The notes under the pieces are model-generated. The model did not search any database, had not been told where the DNA came from, and was given only the letters and a program-made list of their open reading frames with translations. A stretch of DNA of 64,000 nt from the NCBI RefSeq assembly GCF_004361915.1, contig NZ_SNWP01000011.1, positions 1,054,001-1,118,000 of the forward strand, in the 5' to 3' direction. Of this stretch, positions 26,121 through 35,078 are shown one piece after another; position 1 is the stretch's first letter; each line of letters begins with the position of its first letter. Made by a program: the position numbers and the translations under genes. Origin of the DNA: Sediminibacterium goheungense (GTDB taxonomy: Bacteria > Bacteroidota > Bacteroidia > Chitinophagales > Chitinophagaceae).

Positions 26121-27251
26121 TTAATCAGCTTTTATTGACACTCGCTTACCGGTTCGCATCGCTTCATAGATAGCCTGAAGGTATTTTACATCTCGTCTTC
26201 CCATTTCTCCGGGAACGATGGAAGGTTTGTTGTTTTTTATGGATAATGCAATGCCATCCATTTGTTGTGCCTGCTGATTTATTAACGGAAACTGCATATT
26301 ACCCGCAGGTGTATATCCCTTCAAACCATTGTAGGTATAGGCAGCTGTTAATTCAAAGATTCCCTGTTCAGCTTCTGCTTTGAGAAAGTTCATATCGTCA
26401 TCGTAACTGGTAGAGCCATAACCAATTAATCCGTTAGGAAATTCGAATTGCCAGGTTAAAGACTGCTCTACTTCACTGAATCTTTGCAGGTCTGTTTTTT
26501 TGCCTTCCTGTGCCGTAACGGCAATTGGTTCCATACCTGTGGTATAACACATACCTTGCGATACATAAATACCAAGATCCATTAAAGGGCCACCACCAGC
26601 ATACTTTTTTTGTAAGCGCCATTGATGGGGTGTTGCTTTGAAACCCAATCCACCACTTATTTTTTTTATATCGCCATATTTCTTTGCAGTGCCCAGTCTG
26701 GCCATTTCCAGATTATAGGGATCGAAATGTAAGCGATATCCTATTGATAAAAAACGGTTTGCCTTTTTTGCTGCACTGATCATGCTGTCGCAATCAGCAA
26801 CCGTAATGGCCATTGGTTTTTCGCATATTACATGTTTACCTGCTGCAAAGCCGCGGATGGTATATTCTGCATGCATATTGTTGGGGAGTACAACATATAT
26901 AATATCAATATCAGGATTGTTTTTTATCTGATCATAGTTTTCATAGCTATAAATATTTTTATCAGGGATATTGTATTTTGCTTTCCAAACAGGAATTTTC
27001 GAAGGTGTGCCCGTAACAATACCGGCAAGGTAACAGTGAGACGTTTGTAAAAGAGCAGGAGCAAGCTGCCCGCTTGCATATCCGCCCAGACCAACCAGTG
27101 CAATGCCCAGTTTTTTCTGTAGTGGCATGTTTTTTTGTTTAGTAGCTATAGATGTAATCAAATCTTCTGTGTTCGCAAAGGGTATGCTTAAACCTGCGAG
27201 ACCTAGGTTGCTGATAAACTTTCTTCTGGAAGAACGATATAACTTGCTCAT
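26121..27251 (-). CDS. Gfo/Idh/MocA oxidoreductase with Tat signal
   Basis: A 376-residue NAD(P)-dependent sugar oxidoreductase. The N-terminus SRRKFISNLGLAGLS is a twin-arginine signal. The Rossmann motif IALVGLGGYASGQLAPAL starts at about residue 49, and the catalytic Lys is in VICEKPMA. Zymomonas glucose-fructose oxidoreductase has the same combination of Tat export and tightly held NADP and makes aldonolactones in the periplasm. This enzyme may do likewise for xylose or arabinose (inference). It is the first gene of the operon, with a 325-base upstream region holding repeated TTGCA motifs. Confidence 0.88.
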   Translation of the reverse strand: MSKLYRSSRRKFISNLGLAGLSIPFANTEDLITSIATKQKNMPLQKKLGIALVGLGGYASGQLAPALLQTSHCYLAGIVTGTPSKIPVWKAKYNIPDKNIYSYENYDQIKNNPDIDIIYVVLPNNMHAEYTIRGFAAGKHVICEKPMAITVADCDSMISAAKKANRFLSIGYRLHFDPYNLEMARLGTAKKYGDIKKISGGLGFKATPHQWRLQKKYAGGGPLMDLGIYVSQGMCYTTGMEPIAVTAQEGKKTDLQRFSEVEQSLTWQFEFPNGLIGYGSTSYDDDMNFLKAEAEQGIFELTAAYTYNGLKGYTPAGNMQFPLINQQAQQMDGIALSIKNNKPSIVPGEMGRRDVKYLQAIYEAMRTGKRVSIKAD

Positions 27252-27576
27252 AACGTAAATGTGTTACGTAATATAATCGTTATTTAAAGATAATTGGCAG
27301 TTTTAGCGTGTAGATTTCAATAGACGATATAAACTAATAAAATCGATCTTCCGGATAATAAAAGTTGCATTTATTGCATTTTTTTTACTCGTTTGTAGAT
27401 TACAAAGTGCTGAATTTGAGTTTTTTATAATTGAGAGGGTAATGTAATTTGCATACAATGGTGCGAATCTTGCAAATCTCTGCTTTTTGTTGCTGCAATT
27501 TGTAAACAATGGGTTTCAGATCGCAGAGTGAAATTGCAAAATTTGCATTCCTGTCAGCAATAGGCAAAAGGGAAAT
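27252..27576 (-). promoter_or_regulatory. Upstream region of the sugar-acid operon with repeated TTGCA motifs
   Basis: No gene is convincing here. Between 27364 and 27548 the pentamer TTGCA or its complement TGCAA occurs about seven times (near 27365, 27374, 27450, 27471, 27495, 27534 and 27543). At 27531-27549 two copies face each other as ATTGCAAAATTTGCAT, a near-palindrome. This density suggests an operator array for the operon's regulator, although AT richness will produce some chance copies. No clear TAnnTTTG element was fixed. Confidence 0.4.
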
Positions 27577-28617
27577 TTATAAGGGTAAACAAACGGAGGC
27601 AACAATATGAGACTGATTGTCTTCAATAACTTTAAGATTGGCTGCTTTGCCATACAAAAGAAAAAGTCTCTTTCTGATTTCATCCAGCGCATTAGATTCA
27701 TTTTCAAGATAAGAGGAAAGACTCCCTTGGCTGATTACCCCGAAACAATGAAGATCATCTTTATAATCTGAATACAATTCAAGAAAACGATATTCCGGGT
27801 TATGATGAATGCCATATTTAATGGCATTTTCAATCAGGTTTTGAATAACCATCGCAGGTACGGGTTGATCAAGCGTATCCTCATCAATACTATAGTTTAT
27901 CTGCATCTGATCTGAAAATCTGATCTGCTCAAGAGATAGATAATCTTTGATGATAGATAATTCCTTTTCAAAAAGTGTTTTTTCTGCTTTGTCTACCTGA
28001 ATACTGCTTCTCAATATATTGCTGAGCATAGTAATAGCTGTTCTTGCTCTGGATGGATTATCGGTAACAAGTGAACGGATACTATTAAGCCCGTTAAATA
28101 AAAACTGTGGATTGATATGAGATTTGATAGTTGTGATTTCAAGCTCTTTTAAAAGGTTTTCAAGCTTGGCCTGTTCAACATTCTGCTGCCTTGTTTTTTG
28201 CACATAATGATAAGTGAAATACAACAGGTTCCAGATCAGTACAAAATGAAAATACGAGAAAGCAAATCTTATTGCAATATTAAAGAAAGAAAAACTAGAC
28301 AGGTTTACAGACTGAATACGTAAAAGCATCTCAGTTGTCACAATACAAAGACCAATGAGGAAGGAGAAAAACAATGATAAGATAGTTAAGGCAACCAGTT
28401 GTTTTTTAAAGTTTAATTGCAGAATCTTTGTTTGTTGAATTACCCAACGCATCAGATGTGTTAACCAGAAACCTATAAATACATGGGTAAGTAGCTGCTC
28501 GAAAAAATAAGGCTGGGGTTCAACCCTTATCGACAGGTAAAAGAAAACATAGATCAGGCAATATAAAGTCCAGCCGGTAATCTGAAAAGCCCAGTATGTC
28601 TTTTTATGGTTACTCAT
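27577..28617 (-). CDS. LytS-type (His_kinase family) sensor, probably degenerate
   Basis: A 346-residue protein with four hydrophobic segments in the N-terminal 150 residues, a coiled segment and a LytS/YehU-type kinase core. The phosphoacceptor motif, usually INPHFLFN, reads INPQFLFNGLNSI (about residue 180), so the expected His is Gln. The N box VIQNLIENAIKYGIHHN is intact. The following G region (CFGVISQGSL...ESNALDEIRKRLFLLYG) lacks the usual GIGL glycine pair. No LytTR regulator gene is adjacent. It may be a pseudokinase, or may act through ligand or partner binding. The frame itself is intact, so it is not an obvious pseudogene. Confidence 0.82.
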   Translation of the reverse strand: MSNHKKTYWAFQITGWTLYCLIYVFFYLSIRVEPQPYFFEQLLTHVFIGFWLTHLMRWVIQQTKILQLNFKKQLVALTILSLFFSFLIGLCIVTTEMLLRIQSVNLSSFSFFNIAIRFAFSYFHFVLIWNLLYFTYHYVQKTRQQNVEQAKLENLLKELEITTIKSHINPQFLFNGLNSIRSLVTDNPSRARTAITMLSNILRSSIQVDKAEKTLFEKELSIIKDYLSLEQIRFSDQMQINYSIDEDTLDQPVPAMVIQNLIENAIKYGIHHNPEYRFLELYSDYKDDLHCFGVISQGSLSSYLENESNALDEIRKRLFLLYGKAANLKVIEDNQSHIVASVCLPL

Positions 28618-28768
28618 CGCGTCTAAGATATTAAATATGCGTTTATATGGATCATTATAGTATATGTGCGGTATTTGAGCATCTTTAACCGGCGAATAGG
28701 TCGCCGCTGTATTAATCTGTGAAACTTCAGGATTTATCTATAAATTTCAAGTTCAATAATTCATATTT

Positions 28769-30238
28769 ATGAAGAAAAATGGCAGTTTTTTAGTACTGGC
28801 ATCACTTTTTTTCACAAGTGTAAGTTTCGCACAGGTAAAAGAAGAGTGGAACGGTATTTTCCGATCTATCAATGAAGAAGTTCAAAAGAACTCAAAAGCG
28901 TATGCAACTTTAAAAGAAGCCACAGAAACAATTGGCCACCGTTTAACAGGATCGAAGAATGGTGAAAAAGCAGAAGCGTATGCATTCAAGCTACTCAAGT
29001 CTTATGGTTTTACGGATGTTCGGTACCAACCGTTTGAAGTCGAAAGCTGGAGCCGGGGTACATTAAGTGTACAAACAGGTGCCAATACCAATGCACTAAA
29101 AGAAGTCAAATCTGTAACACTTGCCCACTCTCCGGTGGCATCTGATATAACACTTGAGGTCGTAGATATGGGGAATGGCCTGGAAGAAGATTACATCGCC
29201 AATCCGGGAAAAACAGATGGTAAAATCGCCTTGGTTTATCTGGGTGTTTTACCGGGTTCGAAACCGGGAACCAGAAGTTTACATCGCTCTGAAAAAACAG
29301 CACTGGCAACTAAATATGGCGCCAAAGGCATCATCATCATCAATACAGCAGACGGCGGCATTCTGCTTACAGGAACAGCTTCTGTAACAGGAAAATTGAT
29401 TCCGATTCCTGCGGTATGTATTGGAAAGGAAGATGGTATGAATTTTAAAGAGGCCGTAGCAAGAGAGAAGCAGTATGCACATATTAAAATGACCAATTTC
29501 TCGGGTATGATCAAGGCTCGGAATGTAATAGCAACCATAAAAGGAAAAACTATCCCTAATGAAAAGATCGTAGTAGGCGGTCATCTGGATAGCTGGGATC
29601 TGGCTACCGGAGCTATTGATAATGGTATTGGATCTTTTTCTGTACTCGATATGGCAAGAACATTCAAGGCCCTGAAATTACAGCCGCAACGTACCGTTGA
29701 ATTTGTAATGTTTATGGGAGAGGAAGAAGGATTACTGGGTTCAAAGGCTTATGTGGCTGCGGCTGTGAAAGATAAAAGTATTGATCAGATCAGGTATATG
29801 CTTAACTATGATATGACGAATGATCCGAAAGGATATGCTACAACAGCCGTGGAAAGCCGTGAATTATTTGAAGGAATTGGTGCAATAGCAAAAAGTATTG
29901 ATACGAGTTTCACCAATCAGTTCAGAACCGGTGCAGGATTACATAGTGATCATCAGCCTTTCATGTTGCATGGTGTTCCTACTGGTGGTGCAGCGGGTGG
30001 CAGACTGCCCAATAATGCAGGCCCCTGTTACCATGCAGATTGCGATGGTTTTAAACTGGTAGACGAGCAGGGAATGAAGAATACCGTTCGCTTCAATGCT
30101 ATGTTATTGTTTGGTATTGCTGATACAGATGCCATCAAAGCGAAACATTTTACAGATTCAGAAACCAGAGATTTTCTTCTGAAAAGTAACCTTAAAGAAC
30201 CCCTGAAAATTGCGGGGGAATGGCGCTGGGAAGACTAG
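28769..30238 (+). CDS. M28-family zinc aminopeptidase, exported
   Basis: A 489-residue exported metallopeptidase. A signal peptide (1-21, VSFAQ) is followed by an N-terminal region containing a protease-associated-like insertion (about 100-240). Then come the M28 zinc ligands: VVGGHLDSWD (His), GAIDNGIGS (bridging Asp), FMGEEEGLLG (catalytic Glu plus ligand), NYDMTND (Asp) and LHSDHQPF (His). It is expected to trim N-terminal residues from peptides in the periplasm or outside the cell. It stands alone and ends in a perfect 19-bp palindrome. Confidence 0.92.
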   Translation: MKKNGSFLVLASLFFTSVSFAQVKEEWNGIFRSINEEVQKNSKAYATLKEATETIGHRLTGSKNGEKAEAYAFKLLKSYGFTDVRYQPFEVESWSRGTLSVQTGANTNALKEVKSVTLAHSPVASDITLEVVDMGNGLEEDYIANPGKTDGKIALVYLGVLPGSKPGTRSLHRSEKTALATKYGAKGIIIINTADGGILLTGTASVTGKLIPIPAVCIGKEDGMNFKEAVAREKQYAHIKMTNFSGMIKARNVIATIKGKTIPNEKIVVGGHLDSWDLATGAIDNGIGSFSVLDMARTFKALKLQPQRTVEFVMFMGEEEGLLGSKAYVAAAVKDKSIDQIRYMLNYDMTNDPKGYATTAVESRELFEGIGAIAKSIDTSFTNQFRTGAGLHSDHQPFMLHGVPTGGAAGGRLPNNAGPCYHADCDGFKLVDEQGMKNTVRFNAMLLFGIADTDAIKAKHFTDSETRDFLLKSNLKEPLKIAGEWRWED

Positions 30239-30264
30239 AGGAACAGAAAAATAACCAACAGAGG

Positions 30265-30309
30265 AATAAGGAATGAGAAAGTATTTTTTTTACTTTCTCA
30301 TTCCTTATT
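30265..30309. terminator. 19-bp perfect palindrome between convergent genes
   Basis: AATAAGGAATGAGAAAGTA (30265-30283) and its exact reverse complement (30291-30309) flank a T7 loop. It shares AATAAGGAAT with the palindrome at 19894-19964. The convergent phosphodiesterase stop begins at 30310, directly beside it. Confidence 0.78.
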
Positions 30310-31575
30310 TTATTTTTCAGTTCGCAGAATACTTTTCAATACTTCTTTTTTACCATCTATTTTTGAAGGATCATAGGATAGGCCCAATATGGTTGCTATC
30401 ATTGGATAGATATGAATGTTTTCAAATCCAGCAATCTTTATATCTTCCTTAAATGCAGGCCCCCATGCCTGAAAGCTTGCACGCATATCGGGTATGGAAG
30501 GATCGTAACCGTGTTTGCCCGGACTGGTAGGTCTTCCTGTTTTGCTGAATATTTTTGGCAGCTTTGCCAGTAGAATAATATCTCCAATACGATTAAAACG
30601 ATCATCGTCAGAGCGATAATGAAATTTTTCAGGCATTTCATCTTTCAGGTATACGTCGAAATCAATCGCTTCCTTTTTTAACTGCTGGTAGGTAGCTGGT
30701 ATTGCTGATTTATCTTTAGCATATAATTGGACAACGGCACTTCCTCCGTTATGTGAAAATTGGGTCAGGTCAATAGATGAAGGATAGGGTATAGTGTGTT
30801 CATAGTCAACTTTTGCCATACCATGATCAGCTACGAAAACAAAATTCACAGGTAATCCTGATGCTTCCGCTATTGCATTTAATTTGCCTATACTTTCATC
30901 TACAAACTTAACAGCTGATGCTGTTTCCTTGCTGTCCGGACCAAAATCATGCGCTGCATGATCTACTTCCGGGAAATAAAAGCTGATAAAATGAGGTTTT
31001 TTTTCTTCAGGTAAGCCGAGCCATTGTTTAACCTTTTCAATGCGGTCGTCTATGCTGATTTTCTCATTGTAGAAATAATGATAGGTAGGGGGGAGATTTT
31101 GGATAGGTGATTCAGAAGCTACCCAATAAAAACTGGCTGCAACCATCTGTTGCTGTTCGGCCAAAACCCATAAAGGTGTACCTCCGTACCAGTATGGATC
31201 GGCGACCATGCTTTTATCGGACATCGAGTAGTTTTGTTTTCTTGACAGATCCCAAAAGCTATTGTCAATCAGGCCATGATGCGCCGGATACAAACCTGTT
31301 ACTATCGTATAATGATTTGGGAAGGTTAATGAGGGGAAAGAGGGCGACATATATGCTGCAGTAGCCCCTTTTTTTCTGAGTTGCAATAAATTCACAGCCT
31401 GATATTTCTCCGCAAAATCATGTCTGAATCCGTCGGCTGAAATGAGTATTACATAAGGTTTCTGCAGCTGGGCAGAACTATTCTTTCTACCTGGCATAAT
31501 CTGTTCAGTAGTATCCTGTGCAAAAACGACTGTACCGAATAGAAGCGACAGTAAGGAAAGTATCATTTTTCTCAT
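30310..31575 (-). CDS. NPP/alkaline phosphatase-superfamily phosphodiesterase
   Basis: A 421-residue exported enzyme with a signal peptide (1-19, VVFAQ). The nucleotide pyrophosphatase/phosphodiesterase pattern is clear. The first metal Asp is in ILISADGFRHD, the nucleophile Thr in SFPSLTFPNHYTIVTG (about 83), and further ligands in PEVDHAAHDFGPDS, VADHGM and GKHGYDP. NPP enzymes hydrolyse nucleotide or lipid phosphodiesters outside the cytoplasm. The exact substrate is not deducible. Confidence 0.9.
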   Translation of the reverse strand: MRKMILSLLSLLFGTVVFAQDTTEQIMPGRKNSSAQLQKPYVILISADGFRHDFAEKYQAVNLLQLRKKGATAAYMSPSFPSLTFPNHYTIVTGLYPAHHGLIDNSFWDLSRKQNYSMSDKSMVADPYWYGGTPLWVLAEQQQMVAASFYWVASESPIQNLPPTYHYFYNEKISIDDRIEKVKQWLGLPEEKKPHFISFYFPEVDHAAHDFGPDSKETASAVKFVDESIGKLNAIAEASGLPVNFVFVADHGMAKVDYEHTIPYPSSIDLTQFSHNGGSAVVQLYAKDKSAIPATYQQLKKEAIDFDVYLKDEMPEKFHYRSDDDRFNRIGDIILLAKLPKIFSKTGRPTSPGKHGYDPSIPDMRASFQAWGPAFKEDIKIAGFENIHIYPMIATILGLSYDPSKIDGKKEVLKSILRTEK

Positions 31576-31622
31576 GATCGGTGATTATGCTGTAAAACTA
31601 AAATATAGTAAGGTGATTCGTA

Positions 31623-32246
31623 TTAGTGGGATATGATATTACTGTCAATTTTCCTCCATTTATTTTGCAGGTAAACTGAAAGAAAGATGGTGATAGATGC
31701 TGCCAGGATGCCTCCGGACAGGTCAATAGGAAAATGCTGGGCCAGGTATACTCTTGAGTAGGCAGCAAGTAGCGCATATACAAGACCTGTATATAGCATC
31801 CATTTTTTATTGATGAAGAAGCAAGCCAAAAAAAACAGGGTAAATGCTGTGGTAGTATGACCTGAAGGGAAGCTATTCATCGTGTGCAGTTCAACACCTG
31901 GAACGGTGTGAATAATCGAATGGTCGGTAATGGCCAAGGAAGGGCGTGGAAGACCCTTGAAAAAAATATTTTTACTGAGTTGGGCAATCAGTGTTGATAT
32001 GATGATGGATGAGAAAGCCAGTATCCAGTATTTTCTTCTTGCAATAAGTATGAGGATAGTTACGGGTACCCATACCATACCGTCACCTGCGTATGTCCAA
32101 TACCGGAAAAATTGATCAGCGAAATTGCCGAGATCGGTATTCAGCCATAAAAAAGCGTTTTCCTTTCCAGCCCATAGCGAATATCCAAATAACCCGGCAC
32201 CCAGTAGTAAACTGATGAGTAGTGCTGTTTGTAGATTTTTGGGCAT
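31623..32246 (-). CDS. PAP2-family membrane phosphatase
   Basis: A 207-residue protein with about five membrane segments. Acid phosphatase motifs are GLPRPS (motif 1), NSFPSGHTTTAF (motif 2, about 135) and SRVYLAQHFPIDL (motif 3, about 180). Such enzymes dephosphorylate undecaprenyl pyrophosphate or phosphatidyl-phosphate lipids on the outer face of the inner membrane. The start at 32246 is preferred over a GTG at 32267 because a promoter-like CTTTG element overlaps that GTG. Confidence 0.9.
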   Translation of the reverse strand: MPKNLQTALLISLLLGAGLFGYSLWAGKENAFLWLNTDLGNFADQFFRYWTYAGDGMVWVPVTILILIARRKYWILAFSSIIISTLIAQLSKNIFFKGLPRPSLAITDHSIIHTVPGVELHTMNSFPSGHTTTAFTLFFLACFFINKKWMLYTGLVYALLAAYSRVYLAQHFPIDLSGGILAASITIFLSVYLQNKWRKIDSNIISH

Positions 32247-32308
32247 ATGATGCTTTGTAAGGTTCACAAAGCGAAGAAAAGGAAAACGCCGCTAAACTGC
32301 AATTCTGT

Positions 32309-33565
32309 TTATGCAACCCCTGCTAACTCAAGACTTTTTTTCTTGAGTTTTATGATATCGAGGTTGTCAATAACCGGATCATTGGTTAAGATGAGCGAAG
32401 TGTTGTTTTCTTTCCACCATGCTGATTCTGAGAGTTTACTTACATGTAAAACGCCTACCAGGTATTTTCTTTCAGCTTCAGCATGCCATTCCTCAATCCA
32501 TTCGAACTCTTCTCTGGGAATATACTTCCAATCATCAAAGCTGATATACACTTTAAGGTAGAAATCGTTTGTGAGTGTGTGCGGCTTATGATGGTAAAGC
32601 TTTTTATATTCGTATTTGTAATTGTATCGAAGGGCAGCAATATCACTCAGTACAGCAGAAGCAGTTGGAAAACTGCCGGCCCCTTTTCCATAAAAAAATT
32701 GTTTGTCAGCAAAACCACTTTCGATGACCACTCCATTGTATTCATTTTTTACAAATGACAATGGCTCATCCTGTTTTACGAATTGCGGCAGCACAAAAGC
32801 TGCTACTTGTCCATTTTTTAATTTTTTAGCCTGGGCAATCAATTTTATATCAAGGTTTTTTTCTTTGGCTACCAATGCGTCACTCAGTTGTATATTCTGA
32901 ATACCGCTAAATAGTAGTTCTTCTGGTTTTGTAATAATACCATAGGCATGGTTTAACAGAATTACCCATTTGTTAAGTGCATCATATCCTTCTACATCTA
33001 ATTTTGGGTTGCTCTCGGCAAAACCCAACTGCTGAGCGAGCAAGAGTGCAGATTGAAAATCCAGTTTATCCTCAAACATTTTGGTAAGGATAAAATTGGT
33101 AGAACCATTAACAATTGCTTTAATAGAGTGGAGGAGGTCGTTGTCATAGTATTCTTCAAGGTTCCTGATGACGGGTATAGAAGCGCAGGCAGAAGATTCA
33201 TACAGAAATGACTGACCTGTTTGCTCCTGTATTTGTAGTAATTCAGGTAAATGTTCGGCAATCATCTTTTTGCTTGCACTTACTACTGCTTTCCCGTTAA
33301 GCAATGCAGTAGAAACGATTTCAAAAGCTGCATTGGCATCATCAATAACTTCTACAATAACATTGATTTCAGGGTCGTTCAGCAAAACCTGCCTGTCTGT
33401 AGTAAAGAGATCTGCGGGGGCATCTCTTTTTTTATCTGCATTTCTGATACATACTTTTTTTATGCCGGCTTTTAAAGAAGGTGTTTGTTGTAATACTTTA
33501 TATAAACCTTCGCCTACTACACCAAAGCCAAATAATCCAATCGTTAACTGTTTGTGTGCTTCCAT
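32309..33565 (-). CDS. Homoserine dehydrogenase
   Basis: This 418-residue enzyme reduces aspartate semialdehyde to homoserine. The Rossmann motif IGLFGFGVVGEGLYKVL is at about 9-25, and VVSASKKMIAEH follows. The catalytic core is marked by SSACASIPVIRNLEEYYDNDLLHSIKAIVNGSTNFIL (about 125-165), with DVEGYDALNKW holding the active-site Asp and Lys. The C-terminal 90 residues could be a divergent ACT-like regulatory domain, but no clear motif is visible. It lies six bases after the trans-sulfuration gene, behind the SAM riboswitch, so it is tied to methionine supply. Confidence 0.93.
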   Translation of the reverse strand: MEAHKQLTIGLFGFGVVGEGLYKVLQQTPSLKAGIKKVCIRNADKKRDAPADLFTTDRQVLLNDPEINVIVEVIDDANAAFEIVSTALLNGKAVVSASKKMIAEHLPELLQIQEQTGQSFLYESSACASIPVIRNLEEYYDNDLLHSIKAIVNGSTNFILTKMFEDKLDFQSALLLAQQLGFAESNPKLDVEGYDALNKWVILLNHAYGIITKPEELLFSGIQNIQLSDALVAKEKNLDIKLIAQAKKLKNGQVAAFVLPQFVKQDEPLSFVKNEYNGVVIESGFADKQFFYGKGAGSFPTASAVLSDIAALRYNYKYEYKKLYHHKPHTLTNDFYLKVYISFDDWKYIPREEFEWIEEWHAEAERKYLVGVLHVSKLSESAWWKENNTSLILTNDPVIDNLDIIKLKKKSLELAGVA

Positions 33566-33571
33566 GTTTGT

Positions 33572-34756
33572 TTATACTGTCTTAGTTGTTGAATATTGAG
33601 TTGTTTTTTTTGTATGAACCCTTTGAAAGGTATCAGATAGGTCTTTAATCAGGTCTTCTGTTTCTTCAAGACCAATTGATAATCGGATCAGGCTGTCAGA
33701 AACACCCGCCGCTCTTCTTTTCTCAGCAGGAATAGATTTGTGGGTCATATTAGCCGGGTGTGATATCAGACTTTTAATGCCCCCCAGACTTTCAGCCAGT
33801 TTGAATAAACCGGTTGAGGTAACGAAGTTGATTGCGGCTTCTTCAGTATCATCTTTAAGTGAAAAAGAAACGATGCCACCAAAATTTTTCGCCTGTTTTT
33901 TTGCAATCAAATGATTGGGGTGTGAAGAAAGACCCGGGTAATATACTTTGTCAACTTGCGGATGGGATTCAAGAAATTCAGCCACTGCCTGAGCGCTGCT
34001 GCAATGCTGGCGAATACGTAAGTGAAGTGTTTCAATACCACGAATAACCAGCCAGCTATCGAATGGTCCCAGAATTGCACCGCATGCATTTTGTAAATAT
34101 TTTAAGCGGGCTCCTATCTCTTTATCTTTTGCCACTACAATACCCGCAATCAGGTCACTATGTCCGCCCAGGTATTTGGTGGCACTATGAATTACAATAT
34201 CAGCTCCCAGCGAAAGAGGTTGTTGTAGGGCGGGTGTTGCAAAAGTATTATCCACGCAAAGTAAACAGGCATTGGCCTTGGCAATTTTAGCAATGGCCGC
34301 TATATCTGAAATTTTCAAAGTTGGATTGGTAGGTGTTTCCAGCCAGATCAGTTTGGTGTTGGGGGTAATGGCATCCACTATATTGGCTACATCAGAAGTG
34401 TCTACATAATGTACTTTAATGCCAAACTGTTCATATACATTATTAAATAAACGGTAAGCACCGCCATAAATATCATCTACGGCCACGATTTCATCACCTG
34501 TTTTCAATAGCTTAATTACATTGTCGATCGCAGCAAGTCCGCTGGCAAATGCTAGGCCGACTTCTCCATTTTCCAACCCGGCAATTAATTTTTCAAGTGT
34601 TGCGCGGGTAGGGTTTCCGCTGCGGGCATAGTCATAACCTTTGTTTACCCCCGGCGCTTCCTGTACAAAAGTGGAGGTCTGGTAAATGGGTACAGCAATG
34701 GCACCGGTTAACGGGTCAACAGGAATGCTGTGAATCAGTTGTGTTGCGTTGCTCAT
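33572..34756 (-). CDS. Cys/Met-metabolism PLP enzyme (cystathionine gamma-synthase-like)
   Basis: A 394-residue trans-sulfuration enzyme. Family marks are VPIYQTSTF, DYARSGNPTRATLEKLIAGLE and the cofactor-binding Lys in HSATKYLGGHSDL (about 196). SLGGIKSLISHPANMTH is the C-terminal signature. The family includes cystathionine gamma-synthase, gamma-lyase and O-acetylhomoserine sulfhydrylase. The SAM riboswitch upstream and homoserine dehydrogenase downstream favour a synthetic methionine-pathway role. The start at 34756 (SNATQLIHS) is preferred over an in-frame ATG three codons upstream. Confidence 0.9.
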   Translation of the reverse strand: MSNATQLIHSIPVDPLTGAIAVPIYQTSTFVQEAPGVNKGYDYARSGNPTRATLEKLIAGLENGEVGLAFASGLAAIDNVIKLLKTGDEIVAVDDIYGGAYRLFNNVYEQFGIKVHYVDTSDVANIVDAITPNTKLIWLETPTNPTLKISDIAAIAKIAKANACLLCVDNTFATPALQQPLSLGADIVIHSATKYLGGHSDLIAGIVVAKDKEIGARLKYLQNACGAILGPFDSWLVIRGIETLHLRIRQHCSSAQAVAEFLESHPQVDKVYYPGLSSHPNHLIAKKQAKNFGGIVSFSLKDDTEEAAINFVTSTGLFKLAESLGGIKSLISHPANMTHKSIPAEKRRAAGVSDSLIRLSIGLEETEDLIKDLSDTFQRVHTKKTTQYSTTKTV

Positions 34757-34863
34757 GTTAAACATTTTGGTGCTCTCAAAAAGAAAGCCAATGATGAATC
34801 TTGGTAATCAGTGTTTTTTAGCAACAACAAATCCTGAAGGAGAGCAGACTTACCGGAAGAGCA

Positions 34864-34897
34864 TAAAAAAAGCTCATCCGGTAAGTCAGATGAGCTT
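34864..34897 (-). terminator. Expression-platform terminator of the SAM riboswitch
   Basis: Read on the minus strand, AAGCTCATC pairs with GATGAGCTT and is followed by seven T, a typical intrinsic terminator between the aptamer and the coding start. The 3' arm also belongs to a second, longer hairpin (34849-34885, CTTACCGGATGAGC with GCTCTTCCGGTAAG) that excludes the first. The two folds could be the OFF and ON states, although the long hairpin's distal arm is made after the U tract. Confidence 0.8.
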
Positions 34898-34944
34898 GAA
34901 ATATGTAGAACGGTGTACCGTTGTGGAATCAAACTTTACTCTGA

Positions 34945-35057
34945 CTTATCTCTTCCCGCCTGAAGCGGGATCGGATTTGGCACCTTCGTACCGCTGAGTA
35001 AACGATATGGGTTGCCAAGGCATCATCGGGCCAATTCCCTCTGCCTTTCTTGATAAG
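34945..35057 (-). promoter_or_regulatory. SAM-I (S-box) riboswitch aptamer
   Basis: The minus-strand transcript shows the S-box layout. P1 is CTTATC/GATAAG (35052-35057 with 34945-34950), followed by AGAGGGA, TTGGCCCGATGA and GCCTTGGCAACC. GGTGCCAAATCC comes next, and a GC-rich P4 (CCCGC-TTCA-GGCGGG) closes the structure. These are the conserved core bases for S-adenosylmethionine binding. High SAM should stabilise the aptamer and favour the terminator at 34864-34897, switching off the trans-sulfuration enzyme and homoserine dehydrogenase. Confidence 0.95.
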
Positions 35058-35078
35058 TTGTTGTTTAAAGAACTGATA

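Noticed and set aside
27303..27509. 68-codon minus-strand frame in the pentose operon upstream region
   Set aside because: Asn/Ser/Lys-rich low-complexity product in AT-rich DNA, overlapping the TTGCA motif cluster. No coding signature.
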